A DNA stretch of 64,000 nucleotides from Mycobacterium yunnanensis (lineage in GTDB: Bacteria > Actinomycetota > Actinomycetes > Mycobacteriales > Mycobacteriaceae), in contig NZ_JACKVK010000011.1 in assembly GCF_025823185.1 (NCBI RefSeq), positions 434,615 through 498,614 of the forward strand, given 5' to 3'. Below the pieces are notes generated by a model. It saw only the letters and a list, made by a program, of their open reading frames with translations, made no database searches and was not told where the DNA came from. Positions 16,447 to 26,763 of this stretch are shown one piece after another; positions within the stretch are counted from its first letter, which is position 1, and each line of letters starts with the position of its first letter. The translations under genes were made by a program, and so were the position numbers.

Positions 16447-17535
16447 CTAGGCTCCCAATCCGAGAATGCGCTGAGCAATGATGTTCTTCTGAATCTGCGA
16501 CGTTCCGCCCATGACACTCTGGGCCCGGCTGTACATGTAGGCCCCGAACATCTCCTCGTCACCCGTGCCAACTGTGGCCAGCGCGGCGTGCCCCACGGAC
16601 TGTTCGACCCACGTCATCAAGAGCTTGTCGAGCGACCCCTGGGGTCCGTGGGCGATGCCGTCCATCTGCTCGGACAATCGGCGCCGTACGTGCAGCCTCA
16701 GCATCTCGGTTTGAACCCATGCCCACGACAGCTCATCGGACGCGGCACCGTCCGATTGCTTCGCCAACTGCCGCACCAGTTTTCCGTATCGCGCCGAGAA
16801 TCCCAGCGTCGACGGTTCGCGCTCGTGGCTGACCACGGTCATCGCGAGCTTCCACCCGTCGCCCGGTGCACCGACCATGTTGTCGGCCGACACCCTGGCC
16901 CCGTCGAACTCGACCTGTCCGAACTCCTTCGTCACGCCGCTGATCATCTTCAACGGGCGCTGCATGACGCCGGCCTGGTGCATCGGCACGATGAAGGCCG
17001 TGAGGCCCCGGTGCTTGGGAACGTCCTTGTCGGTGCGGGCGAGCAGAAGGCACCAATCCGCGACGTCGGAGTAGCTGGTCCAGATCTTGTGACCGTCGAC
17101 GACGTACTCGTTGCCGTCCTTGACCGCGGTGGTGGTCAGGGACGCGAGGTCCGAACCTGCACCCGGCTCGCTGAAGCCCTGGCACCACCGTTCGGTGCCG
17201 TCGATCATGCCGGGAAGGAATCGCTTGGCAAGCGACTCGTCGCCATGATGACTCAGCCCGACGACGAGGTATCCGAGGCTCGGCCGCGCGGGCGCACCGG
17301 CCTTGGCGATCTCCTCGTCGACGATGACGTCGTACACGGCGGGAAGATCCTGCCCGCCATATTCCTTGGGCCACGTCGTGCCGAAGAACCCCGCCGCGTA
17401 GAGCGCCTGATGCCACTCTCCTGCCCTGGCCCAGTACTCGTCACCCGAGGTGGGGAACTTGCCCTTCTGCTCGATCAGCCAGCTGCGCAACCGCTCTCGG
17501 AACGCAGCTTCGGATGGTGAGTCACGAAAGTCCAA
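16447..17535 (-). CDS. Acyl-CoA dehydrogenase, large partner
   Basis: A 362-residue FadE with WCQGFSEPGAGSDLASL, YVVDGHKIWTSYSD and C-terminal MGGTSQIQKNIIAQRILG. It overlaps the upstream short dehydrogenase (17522-18337) by 14 bases, the paired arrangement of heteromeric mycobacterial FadE enzymes. It lies in an operon with an acyl-CoA ligase and a crotonase, so together they could activate an acid and carry out the first beta-oxidation steps. Confidence 0.92.
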   Translation of the reverse strand: MDFRDSPSEAAFRERLRSWLIEQKGKFPTSGDEYWARAGEWHQALYAAGFFGTTWPKEYGGQDLPAVYDVIVDEEIAKAGAPARPSLGYLVVGLSHHGDESLAKRFLPGMIDGTERWCQGFSEPGAGSDLASLTTTAVKDGNEYVVDGHKIWTSYSDVADWCLLLARTDKDVPKHRGLTAFIVPMHQAGVMQRPLKMISGVTKEFGQVEFDGARVSADNMVGAPGDGWKLAMTVVSHEREPSTLGFSARYGKLVRQLAKQSDGAASDELSWAWVQTEMLRLHVRRRLSEQMDGIAHGPQGSLDKLLMTWVEQSVGHAALATVGTGDEEMFGAYMYSRAQSVMGGTSQIQKNIIAQRILGLGA

Positions 17536-18337
17536 TGGTCAACTCCTCCAGTCTCACCGGCCACGACTCCGTCGCGACCAGCACCCGACGCAGATATACG
17601 TGCGCCAGGCATTCCCAGGTGTTGCCGATCCCGCCGTGAACCTGGATCGACGTCTCACAGACGTTCAGCGCCGAGCGCGCGCAGTAGAGCTTGGCGACCT
17701 TCGACGCCTCGACGGCCTCCTCCGCCGGGAGCTCGTCGACCGCCCACGCCGCGTGACGCAGCACGCTGACACATCCCTCGATCAACGCGAGGCTCTCCGC
17801 CAACAGATGCCGAACCGCTTGGTAGGAACCGATCGTCGACCCATACTGCTCGCGCACCTTGGCGTAGTCGACCGCCAGGGCGAGTGCGCCGCGGGCGGCG
17901 CCGACCAGATCTGCGGTCGTCGCCGTCAGTGCGAGCGCGTGCCAGCGAGCCGCGTTCTCGGCCCCCAATTCTTCGAGCTCCTTGGGCGACTCGACGATTC
18001 CGGCGAAACCGTTGGTCAGGTCGACGGCGTCGACGTGGCTGGCTGGGCCGGCGACGTCGCGACCGAGTCGGTGGCACAGGTCGTCCTCGAGGACCGGCCA
18101 CAGGAAGGGCACGTCGACGAGGCCCCTGGCGAATTCCTCCACGACGAGGGCGACCTCGACGCCGGTCGCCTCGTCGGAACGCAGCGATCGCCACCCGGTC
18201 GAGTGCACGGTCTTCTCGAGCCGTGCGATGCGGCCGTCGTCGTCGAGATCGGCGACCGACCCCGGCCCGAGGTCGTCGGCCAGTTTGGCCGCCGCCTCGC
18301 GCAGTTGTCGTTGTTCGGAAGTCAGTCGGACGTCCAC
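17522..18337 (-). CDS. Acyl-CoA dehydrogenase, short partner
   Basis: The 271-residue protein starts MDVRLTSEQRQLREAAAKL and carries the C-terminal signature YAKVREQYGSTIGSYQAVRHLLAESLALIE and SIQVHGGIGNTWECLAHVYLRR, typical of the small subunit of FadE heterotetramers. The middle beta-domain is reduced. It overlaps both the ligase (16 bases) and the large partner (14 bases), so equal expression is likely. Confidence 0.9.
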   Translation of the reverse strand: MDVRLTSEQRQLREAAAKLADDLGPGSVADLDDDGRIARLEKTVHSTGWRSLRSDEATGVEVALVVEEFARGLVDVPFLWPVLEDDLCHRLGRDVAGPASHVDAVDLTNGFAGIVESPKELEELGAENAARWHALALTATTADLVGAARGALALAVDYAKVREQYGSTIGSYQAVRHLLAESLALIEGCVSVLRHAAWAVDELPAEEAVEASKVAKLYCARSALNVCETSIQVHGGIGNTWECLAHVYLRRVLVATESWPVRLEELTIGLS

Positions 18338-19737
18338 AGTCGCTCCTTGAGCATTCGGCGCAACACCTTTCCGGACGGGAGGCGGGGAATCTCGGACACG
18401 AAGAGCACCTGGCTCGGCCGCTTGTAGGACGCCAGCCGATCACCGACCAGCCGGATCAACTCGTCGGCGTCCACCGGGGCGCATCGCGACACCGCTGCGA
18501 CGACCGTCTCTCCGTGCGCCTCGTCCGGCACGCCGAACACGGCGCAGTCACCGACGGAGGGATGCTCGTGCAGCACGGCTTCGATCTCGGCGGGCGCCAC
18601 CTGGAAGCCGCGGACCTTGATCATCTCCTTCGCGCGGTCGGTGATGCGCAGCCAACCCTCGGTGTCGAGGTAGCCCACGTCGCCGGTGCGGTACCACCCG
18701 TCGATGAAGGCGTCGGCCGTCGCCTCGTCGGGCAGGTAGCCGCTCATCACCGATGCCGACCGGACCTGAATCTCGCCGACCTCGCCGTAGAACACCTCGT
18801 CGCCCGTGTGCAGCGAGGCCACTCGTATCTCGACGCCAGGGACGGCTCGACCGACGGTGTCCAGATGTCCACCGTCGAGTGCGTTGCACGTGATCACGGG
18901 GAGCTCGCTGGCGCCGTAGGCCGTCACCCAGCGCACCCCGGCACGCCGGGTCACCTCGTCGGCGACACTGCGTGCCACGGGCGTCGCGCACCACATCACG
19001 TAGCGCAGCGACGACAGGTCGAAGCTTTCGAGCTCCGGATGGGCGGCAAGTGCCAATGCAATTGGAGCGACGGCCATCTCGACGGTGATGCGATCGGACT
19101 CGATGTGTCGGAGCATCACGTCCACGTCGAACCGCGAATGAAGCCGGATCCATGCGCCGGCGTCGAGCGCCGTGGCGATGTTGAGCAGGCCGAGGATGTG
19201 CGAAGGCGGAGTCATGATCTGAATGCGGTCCGTCGATGACAGCGCAAGGGCCGCTCGCCAATGTCGCACTGCCGTCGAGAACGCGCCATGGGTGTGCCGG
19301 ACCGCTTTGGGCATGCCCGTGGTTCCAGAACTGAAGACGAAGAGGGCGTCCGACGCGGGGTCGACGGCGTCGAATCTTCGGCACCCGGGGGTCACGGGTT
19401 CGTCGAGGTGCAGCATCGGCATTAGCTCGGACAGCAGAGGATGGTCGCCGACGGCATGTGAGGGTCCGGTGAGCGACAGCGCCTGTGCCACCTCGGCTTT
19501 CTTCCACGATGTGCTGATCAGCACCACAGCCGCGCCGAGCGCCCAGATGGCGCGGGCCGCGACGACGAACTCCGGTCGGTTGGACGACATGAGTGCGACG
19601 CGGTCCCCCGCCCGCACTCCTCGATGGTCCAGCGTCGTGGCCATCCCGCTGACCGAGGCGTCGACTTCGGCGCGGGTATACCGGCGATCGCCGAAAGCGA
19701 GTACGGCTGCCTCGACGGCATGCGACGCTTCGACCAC
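18322..19737 (-). CDS. Acyl-CoA synthetase (FadD-type ligase)
   Basis: The 471-residue adenylate-forming enzyme has the AMP-binding P-loop FVFSSGTTGMPKAVRHTH, YGASE, the hinge ITDRAKEMIKVRGFQVAPAEIE and the C-terminal lysine motif LPSGKVLRRMLKE. It would activate a carboxylic acid to its CoA ester. The GTG at 19737 follows GGGAGG. It heads the leftward operon to 15675 and starts beside two palindromic operator sites. Confidence 0.92.
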   Translation of the reverse strand: MVEASHAVEAAVLAFGDRRYTRAEVDASVSGMATTLDHRGVRAGDRVALMSSNRPEFVVAARAIWALGAAVVLISTSWKKAEVAQALSLTGPSHAVGDHPLLSELMPMLHLDEPVTPGCRRFDAVDPASDALFVFSSGTTGMPKAVRHTHGAFSTAVRHWRAALALSSTDRIQIMTPPSHILGLLNIATALDAGAWIRLHSRFDVDVMLRHIESDRITVEMAVAPIALALAAHPELESFDLSSLRYVMWCATPVARSVADEVTRRAGVRWVTAYGASELPVITCNALDGGHLDTVGRAVPGVEIRVASLHTGDEVFYGEVGEIQVRSASVMSGYLPDEATADAFIDGWYRTGDVGYLDTEGWLRITDRAKEMIKVRGFQVAPAEIEAVLHEHPSVGDCAVFGVPDEAHGETVVAAVSRCAPVDADELIRLVGDRLASYKRPSQVLFVSEIPRLPSGKVLRRMLKERLWTSD

Positions 19738-19769
19738 CTCAGCCCGACCTCCCGCCTCCGCCTCGGTTC

Positions 19770-19806
19770 GAGAATAGCCTATTCTTAAATGAGAATAGTA
19801 TTCTCA
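19770..19806. promoter_or_regulatory. Double regulon operator, copies 5 and 6
   Basis: TGAGAATAGTATTCTCA at 19790-19806 is a perfect 7-3-7 palindrome. Twenty bases to the left AGAATAGCCTATTCT (19771-19785) is a second perfect palindrome with the same arms spaced wider. Together they fill the spacer between the divergent ligase (19737) and ferredoxin (19840). TGAGAA at 19790-19795, 17 bases and CAGAAT at 19813-19818 could be the ferredoxin promoter. Confidence 0.7.
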
Positions 19807-19839
19807 TACGGACAGAATGACCACGCCAGGAGTGCCTCG

Positions 19840-20172
19840 ATGACCGCAGACCCCGCACCCACCCCGCAGTCCGGCAGCGCAGGGCAGCCACTGCTCACCG
19901 GGGACGTGACGATTCTGTTCGACCGCAAGGCGACGACGGTGTCGAGGCGGCCCGGCGAGACACTCCTGGAGAGCGCTCGCCGGGGTGGCCTGACTCCACC
20001 GTTCTCCTGCGAGGCAGGCAACTGCGGCACGTGCATGGCACGACTGACCGTGGGCACCGCCACGATGCGCGTGAACGACGCACTGATGGACGACGAGGTC
20101 GCCGACGGCTACGTACTGACCTGCCAAGCCGTACCCGACGACGGCCACGTCACCGTCGACTACGAGGACTGA
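19840..20172 (+). CDS. Plant-type [2Fe-2S] ferredoxin
   Basis: This 110-residue protein binds a [2Fe-2S] cluster through C57-X4-C62-X2-C65-X29-C95 (CEAGNCGTC...LTC). It matches the ferredoxin domain usually fused to Rieske reductases (KshB-like) but stands alone here. It could carry electrons to the Rieske oxygenase at 1802. The ATG at 19840 follows AGGAG; an upstream frame to 19789 would enter the operator. Its 3' end overlaps the convergent CoA-transferase by 13 bases. Confidence 0.92.
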   Translation: MTADPAPTPQSGSAGQPLLTGDVTILFDRKATTVSRRPGETLLESARRGGLTPPFSCEAGNCGTCMARLTVGTATMRVNDALMDDEVADGYVLTCQAVPDDGHVTVDYED

Positions 20173-21221
20173 ACCTCTGCAGCGGAGTGCTCACCCAGCG
20201 TCGGCGGTGGTCCATACTCCGGCTCATAGCCGACGACGCGAATGGAACTGCGTACGAGGTCGAATTCGCCTGCGCGGATGACGACTTCGGGCGTGTCCCG
20301 CAGCGCTTCGGGCAGCGTGCGCACTGCGGCCGCCGGGATGCCGAGCGGCCGCAGCCGCGCCTCCCAACCGACGGCCGAATCCGTCGCCAGGACGGCGGAG
20401 ACCGCCGCGAGGACTTCCTCTCGGTGAGCCGCCCGCTCGGCCATCGTCGGGAATCCCGCGATGCCCGCCTCCGCGCAGAACGAGCGCCAGAATGCGTCGT
20501 GCGTGACGAACAGCGCCAGATAGCCATTCGCGGTGCCGAAAAGTTGCGCCGGAACGTAATACGAATGTGCGCCGTGTGGATGACGGCGCGGTTCGACGCC
20601 GTCGTTGAGGTAGGCCGACGCGCGGTAGTTCAACTGCGAGAGCATCACGTCGCGCAGCGACACGTCGACCTGGCCGCCGCGTCCCGACACGATCTGCGCG
20701 AGCAGACCTATTGCCGCCGTGAGGCCGGTGGAGTTGTCGGCCGACGAATAACCGGGCAGCGTCGGTGGTCCGTCGGGTTCTCCGGTCAGCGCGGCGATCC
20801 CGGTCGCGGCCTGGATCACGTAGTCGAACGCGGGATCATCGGCCGCGTCGAGACCATAGCCGGTCAACGCCACACAGACGATCTTCTCGTTGTGTCGCCG
20901 CAGCGCGTCGTAGGTGAGCCCGAGCTTGCGGATCCCCGACGGCTTCAGATTAACCAGCAGCGCATGCGATTCCGCTACCAACTCACCGAGCCGCCGCTGT
21001 CCGGCATCGGTCCCCAGCTCGAGGCACACGCTGCGCTTGCCCCGGTTGAGGCTGGCGAAATAGCTGTCTCCGACCTGCCGCGAGATGTCGCCGCCGGGCG
21101 GTTCTATCTTGGTGACCTCGGCGCCGAGATCGGCAAGCATCATGGTGGCATACGGACCGGCCAGCATGTGGCCGACCTCCAGGATGCGGATGCCCGCCAG
21201 CGGACCGGTCTTCGAACTCAC
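20160..21221 (-). CDS. Family III (CaiB/BaiF) CoA-transferase
   Basis: The 353-residue protein has the canonical order: N-terminal Rossmann part GIRILEVGHMLAGPYATMMLADLGAEVTKIE, NRGKRSVCLEL, the region with the catalytic Asp (SADNSTGLTAAIG), then the small domain. It would move CoA between acids without ATP. It is last in the operon with the split mutase and an LLM oxidoreductase (4-base overlap), so it may make or recycle the mutase pathway's CoA ester. Confidence 0.92.
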   Translation of the reverse strand: MSSKTGPLAGIRILEVGHMLAGPYATMMLADLGAEVTKIEPPGGDISRQVGDSYFASLNRGKRSVCLELGTDAGQRRLGELVAESHALLVNLKPSGIRKLGLTYDALRRHNEKIVCVALTGYGLDAADDPAFDYVIQAATGIAALTGEPDGPPTLPGYSSADNSTGLTAAIGLLAQIVSGRGGQVDVSLRDVMLSQLNYRASAYLNDGVEPRRHPHGAHSYYVPAQLFGTANGYLALFVTHDAFWRSFCAEAGIAGFPTMAERAAHREEVLAAVSAVLATDSAVGWEARLRPLGIPAAAVRTLPEALRDTPEVVIRAGEFDLVRSSIRVVGYEPEYGPPPTLGEHSAAEVQSS

Positions 21222-22174
21222 TGCACGGCCTTGGCGAGCTCGCCGATCATCTCCCTGGTCCGATACTTCGACGCGATCAGCTCGTCACGAGTGTCACCGA
21301 TTGGCAGCAAGCGCACCGATAGATCGGTCACACCCGCGTCGGCGAACGACCGGAATCGATGCAGGATGTCCTCCATGTCACCGGCTGCACACAAGTCGCC
21401 CACGTTGCGAGCGTCGCCCCGGTCGAGCAGCTTCTGGTAGTTGGGCGACGTCTCGGCCTCGGCCAGGATGCGGTTCGCCCGCTCCTTCGCCGCGTCGATC
21501 TCGGAGGTGGCGCACAGGCACACGGGAATGCCTGCGACGATCCGAGGCGGGGGTTTACCCGCTGCCGCCGCGGCCTCGTTGATCCGCGGCGCGATGTGAT
21601 CGCCGATGGCACGTTCGTCGGCCATCCACAGCACCGTGCCGTCGGCGTGCTCGCCCGCGATGCGCAGCATCACCGGACCGAGGGCCGCCACCAGCACCGG
21701 CATTGACGAAACGGGTTGCAGATCCAGCGGATTGTGCACGGTGAACGTGTCGTTCTCGACGTCGACCGGCCCCGGATTGTCGAATGCCGCGCGCAGCACC
21801 TCGAGATAGTCGCGGGTGTAGGCGGCGGGCTTCTCGTAGGGCAGGCCCAGCATGTCGCGGACGATCCAGTGGTGTGACGGGCCAACACCCAGCGCGAGGC
21901 GTCCGCCAGCCAGTGCCTGTACCGACAACGCCTGCCGTGCCAGCGCGATCGGATGTTGCGCTTGCAGCGGCACGACGGCCGTGCCCAGCTCGATCCTGGT
22001 GGTGCGTCCTGCCATCAGCGCCACCATCGTCAGCGCGTCGAAGTCATTGGGCACCTGCGGCATCCACGCCGTGTCCAGCCCGGCGGCTTCGGCCCACTCG
22101 ATGTCGGAGACGAGCTTGTGCACCTTGCGGGCCGAGTCTCCGCGCTCCGCGCCGATCATCACGCCAAGGCGCAT
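21218..22174 (-). CDS. LLM-class (F420-dependent-type) oxidoreductase
   Basis: The 318-residue protein has the luciferase-like TIM-barrel pattern: RLGVMIGAERGD, IELGTAVVPLQAQHPIALARQALSVQALAGGRLALGVGPSH and ADGTVLWMADERAIGDHIAP. Members use F420 or FMN. Its ATG overlaps the stop of the B12-binding subunit by one base (TGATG) and its own stop overlaps the CoA-transferase start, so it is a fixed part of the mutase operon. Substrate unknown. Confidence 0.9.
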   Translation of the reverse strand: MRLGVMIGAERGDSARKVHKLVSDIEWAEAAGLDTAWMPQVPNDFDALTMVALMAGRTTRIELGTAVVPLQAQHPIALARQALSVQALAGGRLALGVGPSHHWIVRDMLGLPYEKPAAYTRDYLEVLRAAFDNPGPVDVENDTFTVHNPLDLQPVSSMPVLVAALGPVMLRIAGEHADGTVLWMADERAIGDHIAPRINEAAAAAGKPPPRIVAGIPVCLCATSEIDAAKERANRILAEAETSPNYQKLLDRGDARNVGDLCAAGDMEDILHRFRSFADAGVTDLSVRLLPIGDTRDELIASKYRTREMIGELAKAVQ

Positions 22175-22575
22175 CAGAGGTCGTCCTCGTTCTTGGTCAG
22201 CGCACGTACGTCTCGGACGAGCGTGTCGAGTGAGGTGCCGGTCGGAAACACCGCCGCCGCGCCGACGTCCAGCAACTTCTGCACGTCGGTCTGTGGAATG
22301 GTGCCCCCCACCACGACGGCAATCTCTCCCGCGTCGGCGGCACGCAGAGCGTCGACCACCCGGGTGGTCAGACCGACATGGGCTCCCGAGAGGATCGACA
22401 GCCCGACGAGCTTGACGTCTTCCTGCAGCGCGATGGAGACGATGTCTTCGATGCGCTGGCGGATACCGGTGTAGATCACCTCGAATCCCGCGTCGCGCAG
22501 TGTGCGCGCGACGATCTTCGCGCCCCGGTCGTGACCGTCCAAGCCCGGCTTCGCCACCAGCACACGGGTACCCAT
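22174..22575 (-). CDS. B12-binding small subunit of acyl-CoA mutase
   Basis: This 133-residue protein is a stand-alone cobalamin-binding domain with the base-off motif D13-X-H15-X2-G18 in PGLDGHDRGAK and the following GLSILSGAH and VVVGGTIP segments. It resembles the small subunits of isobutyryl-CoA (IcmB) and 2-hydroxyisobutyryl-CoA (HcmB) mutases. It follows the large subunit by 25 bases and should form the alpha2beta2-type enzyme with it. Confidence 0.93.
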   Translation of the reverse strand: MGTRVLVAKPGLDGHDRGAKIVARTLRDAGFEVIYTGIRQRIEDIVSIALQEDVKLVGLSILSGAHVGLTTRVVDALRAADAGEIAVVVGGTIPQTDVQKLLDVGAAAVFPTGTSLDTLVRDVRALTKNEDDL

Positions 22576-22600
22576 CAGGCGTGTCTCCTCTTCGCGCTCA

Positions 22601-24193
<1,593 letters not shown>

Positions 24194-24200
24194 CGTGGAT

Positions 24201-24234
24201 AACGTACTTGCAAAAAATGAGAATTCCAATACCG
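24201..24234 (-). promoter_or_regulatory. Mutase promoter with regulon half-site, copy 7
   Basis: On the minus strand TTGGAA (24229-24224), 17 bases and TACGTT (24206-24201) form a good promoter; 7 bases later comes the mutase ATG, so the transcript is probably leaderless. TGAGAAT at 24218-24224 is one perfect arm of the regulon palindrome within the spacer; the other arm matches 3 of 7. Confidence 0.55.
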
Positions 24235-24343
24235 CCTGCAGCGAACGCGTATCCATCGGGGCCTGCCGCACCCTGGCGGACCGCTTGGCCAACATCGACG
24301 CCCACCAGCCAAACCGTGATCCGAACGCGGTAGAGCATTACAC

Positions 24344-24381
24344 TTGCAAAAATGAGAATGCCACTATCGGTCCGCTAGCAT
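24344..24381 (+). promoter_or_regulatory. SDR promoter with regulon half-site, copy 8
   Basis: TGAGAAT at 24353-24359 is a perfect arm; the other arm (24363-24369) matches 4 of 7. TGAGAA, 17 bases and TAGCAT (24376-24381) may form the promoter of the SDR at 24410. The preceding CTTGCAAAAATGAGAAT is nearly identical to the stretch at 24208-24224, giving a direct repeat about 135 bases apart. Confidence 0.45.
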
Positions 24382-24409
24382 GCGAGGCAATTGCACACCA
24401 AGGAGATCC

Positions 24410-25261
24410 ATGTCGAGTCTGCATCCACTGGCTGACCGAACGCTGGTGATTTCCGGCGGTAGCCGCGGCATCGGCCTGGCGATCGCGCTCGGCGCAGCCA
24501 GGCTCGGTGCCAACGCCGTTCTGCTGGCAAAGACCAGTGACCCGCATCCGAAGCTTCCCGGCACCGTGCACACCGCGGTGGCCGACATCGAGGCGGCCGG
24601 CGGCAAGGGACTCGCCGTCGTCGGCGACGTTCGCAACGAGGAGGACGTCACGCGCGCAGTCGACGCGGCCGTCGAACGGTTCGGTGGCGTCGACGTCGTC
24701 GTCAACAACGCCAGCGCCATTGCGACCGAGCCCACGGAGCGACTGTCGTCGAAGAAGTTCGACCTGATGATGGACGTCAATGTCCGGGGCACGTTCCTCC
24801 TGACCAAGGCAGCGCTCCCCCACCTTCGGAAGTCATCCCACGCCCATGTGATGACGCTCGCGCCACCCCTGAACACGAGTCCCCACTGGCTCGGTGCACA
24901 TCCGGCCTACACGCTCTCGAAGTACGGCATGACACTGCTCTCACTCGGCTGGGCCTCGGAATACGCCGCTGCCGGAATCGGTTTCAGCTGCCTGTGGCCG
25001 CAGACCTACATCGCGACGTCCGCGGTGTCCAACCTCGCCGACGGCGAAACCCTGGTGGCCGCCTCGCGCAGCCCCGAGATCATGGCCGACGCCGCGACCG
25101 CCATCCTGGCGATGCCCCCGGCTCGCGCGAACGGCAGGTGCTTCGTCGACGCCGACGTCCTGGCCGAGTCGGGTGTCACCGACCTGTCGGGCTACGGGGG
25201 AGGCGACGACCCCAAGTGGGACATCTTCGTCGACGCGCCACAGGCAGGTTCGACCCCGTGA
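24410..25261 (+). CDS. Short-chain dehydrogenase (HSDL2-like)
   Basis: The 283-residue SDR has ISGGSRGIGLAIALGAARLGAN, VVNNASAI and YTLSK as catalytic Tyr/Lys. The long insertion LLAKTSDPHPKLPGTVHTAV and the end GYGGGDDPKWDIFVD are characteristic of the HSDL2-like group, which acts on fatty or sterol-like substrates. The ATG at 24410 follows AAGGAGAT, one of the best ribosome sites in the window. It heads a three-gene operon with the ligase and a small protein. Confidence 0.92.
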   Translation: MSSLHPLADRTLVISGGSRGIGLAIALGAARLGANAVLLAKTSDPHPKLPGTVHTAVADIEAAGGKGLAVVGDVRNEEDVTRAVDAAVERFGGVDVVVNNASAIATEPTERLSSKKFDLMMDVNVRGTFLLTKAALPHLRKSSHAHVMTLAPPLNTSPHWLGAHPAYTLSKYGMTLLSLGWASEYAAAGIGFSCLWPQTYIATSAVSNLADGETLVAASRSPEIMADAATAILAMPPARANGRCFVDADVLAESGVTDLSGYGGGDDPKWDIFVDAPQAGSTP

Positions 25262-26763
25262 GCATTTCGCTGCTGCTGGAGATGGCGGAGTCGTCGCAGC
25301 CCGACCGCGAGGCGCTGGTCTCCGGCGAATTGCGCTGGACGACGGCCGAACTCAGCCGGCTCGCCGACGGTGCCGCAGGCGTCATCACTGAGACCGGTGC
25401 CCGGCACGTGGCCTACGTCGGCACCGGGGCGGAGATGCTCCCCCTGCTGCTGTTCGGCGCCGCGGGCGCGAGCGTCCCGGTCACTCCGCTGAACTACCGG
25501 CTGTCGGGCGACGGTGTCCGGGCACTCGTCGAGCGACTGCCCGACCCGCTCGTCGTGGTCGACGAGGACTACCGCCACGTCGTCGAGGGCGAACGGGTGA
25601 TCACGTCGACCGACTTCCTCTCCGCCGCCCAAGTCGCCGACCCCACCTCGGGGTTCGCCGATCCCGATGCGGTGGCCGTAGTCCTGTTCACCTCGGGCAC
25701 CACGTCGACGCCCAAGGCCGTCGAACTCACGCACAACAACCTCACCAGCTACGTCACCGGAACGGTCGAGTTCGACTCCGCCGAGCCAGGCGACGCGGCC
25801 CTCGTCTGCGTGCCGCCCTATCACGTCGCCGGGGTAGGCGCGGCGCTGTCCAACCTGTACGCCGGTCGAAAGATCGTCTATCTGAAGAACTTCGAAGCCC
25901 GAGAATGGCTCCGCCTCCTCGGCGAGGAACGGGTGTCGTCGGCGACGGTGGTACCCACCATGCTGGATCGCATCGTCGACGCCCTGGAGAAGTCCGGAGC
26001 CGAGTACCCAGTGCCCTCCAGCCTGCGCACCCTCGCCTACGGCGGCTCGAAGGTGGCGCTGCCATTGGTTCGCCGGGCCACGGCCGCGTTTCCCGGCGTC
26101 GGGCTCGTCAACGCCTACGGGCTCACCGAGACCAGCTCGACCATCGCGGTGCTGACCCCGGAGGACCACCGCGATGCGCTCGCGGCGACCGACCCCGACG
26201 CGCTGCGGAGGCTCGGGTCGGTGGGTCGACCGGTGCCCGGTGTCGAGGTTCAAATTCGGGCCGACGACGGCACGGTTCTGGTCGCCGGCGAGACGGGGGA
26301 ACTCTACGTACGCGGCGAGCAGGTGTCGGGCCGGTACACCGACGTCGGCTCACTGCTCGACGCCGAGGGGTGGTTTCCCACCAAGGACCGCGCCATGCTC
26401 GACGACGCGGGTTACCTGTTCCTCGGCGGGCGGTCCGACGACACGATCATCCGCGGTGGCGAGAACATCGCGCCCGCCGAAATCGAAGACGTCCTCGTGG
26501 AGCACCCACAGGTAGGCCATTGCGCCGTCGTGGGTTTGGAAGATTCCGAGTGGGGGCAGATCATCGTCGCGGTCGTCGTTCCCCTGCCGGACACCACGCC
26601 GGACGCCGACGATCTGCGGGCGTACGTTCGTGCCCAACTCCGCGGATCCCGCACCCCCGACCGGGTAGTGTTCCGCCACGAACTCCCCACCAACGCGACC
26701 GGCAAGGTGCTCCGCCGCGAGCTCGTCGACGAACTAGACGCCCACAGCAAGGAGTCAGCATGA
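25258..26763 (+). CDS. Acyl-CoA synthetase (FadD-type ligase)
   Basis: The 501-residue adenylate-forming enzyme has VVLFTSGTTSTPKAVELTH, YGLTETSS, the hinge GGRSDDTIIRGGENIAPAEIE and LPTNATGKVLRRELV. The GTG at 25258 overlaps the SDR stop by 4 bases; the frame is open further upstream but lies within the SDR gene. Because it follows the promoter facing the mutase operon, it may load the acid that leads to the mutase substrate (inference). Confidence 0.92.
   Translation: MSISLLLEMAESSQPDREALVSGELRWTTAELSRLADGAAGVITETGARHVAYVGTGAEMLPLLLFGAAGASVPVTPLNYRLSGDGVRALVERLPDPLVVVDEDYRHVVEGERVITSTDFLSAAQVADPTSGFADPDAVAVVLFTSGTTSTPKAVELTHNNLTSYVTGTVEFDSAEPGDAALVCVPPYHVAGVGAALSNLYAGRKIVYLKNFEAREWLRLLGEERVSSATVVPTMLDRIVDALEKSGAEYPVPSSLRTLAYGGSKVALPLVRRATAAFPGVGLVNAYGLTETSSTIAVLTPEDHRDALAATDPDALRRLGSVGRPVPGVEVQIRADDGTVLVAGETGELYVRGEQVSGRYTDVGSLLDAEGWFPTKDRAMLDDAGYLFLGGRSDDTIIRGGENIAPAEIEDVLVEHPQVGHCAVVGLEDSEWGQIIVAVVVPLPDTTPDADDLRAYVRAQLRGSRTPDRVVFRHELPTNATGKVLRRELVDELDAHSKESA

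Noticed and set aside
16465..16480. A GCTGAGCA match to the tandem operator
   Set aside because: Single half-motif inside the conserved C-terminal coding region of a dehydrogenase, without a second palindrome.
24267..24340. A possible upstream start of the mutase in the spacer
   Set aside because: The extension has no homology to mutases and would cover the promoter; the ATG at 24193 fits family length.
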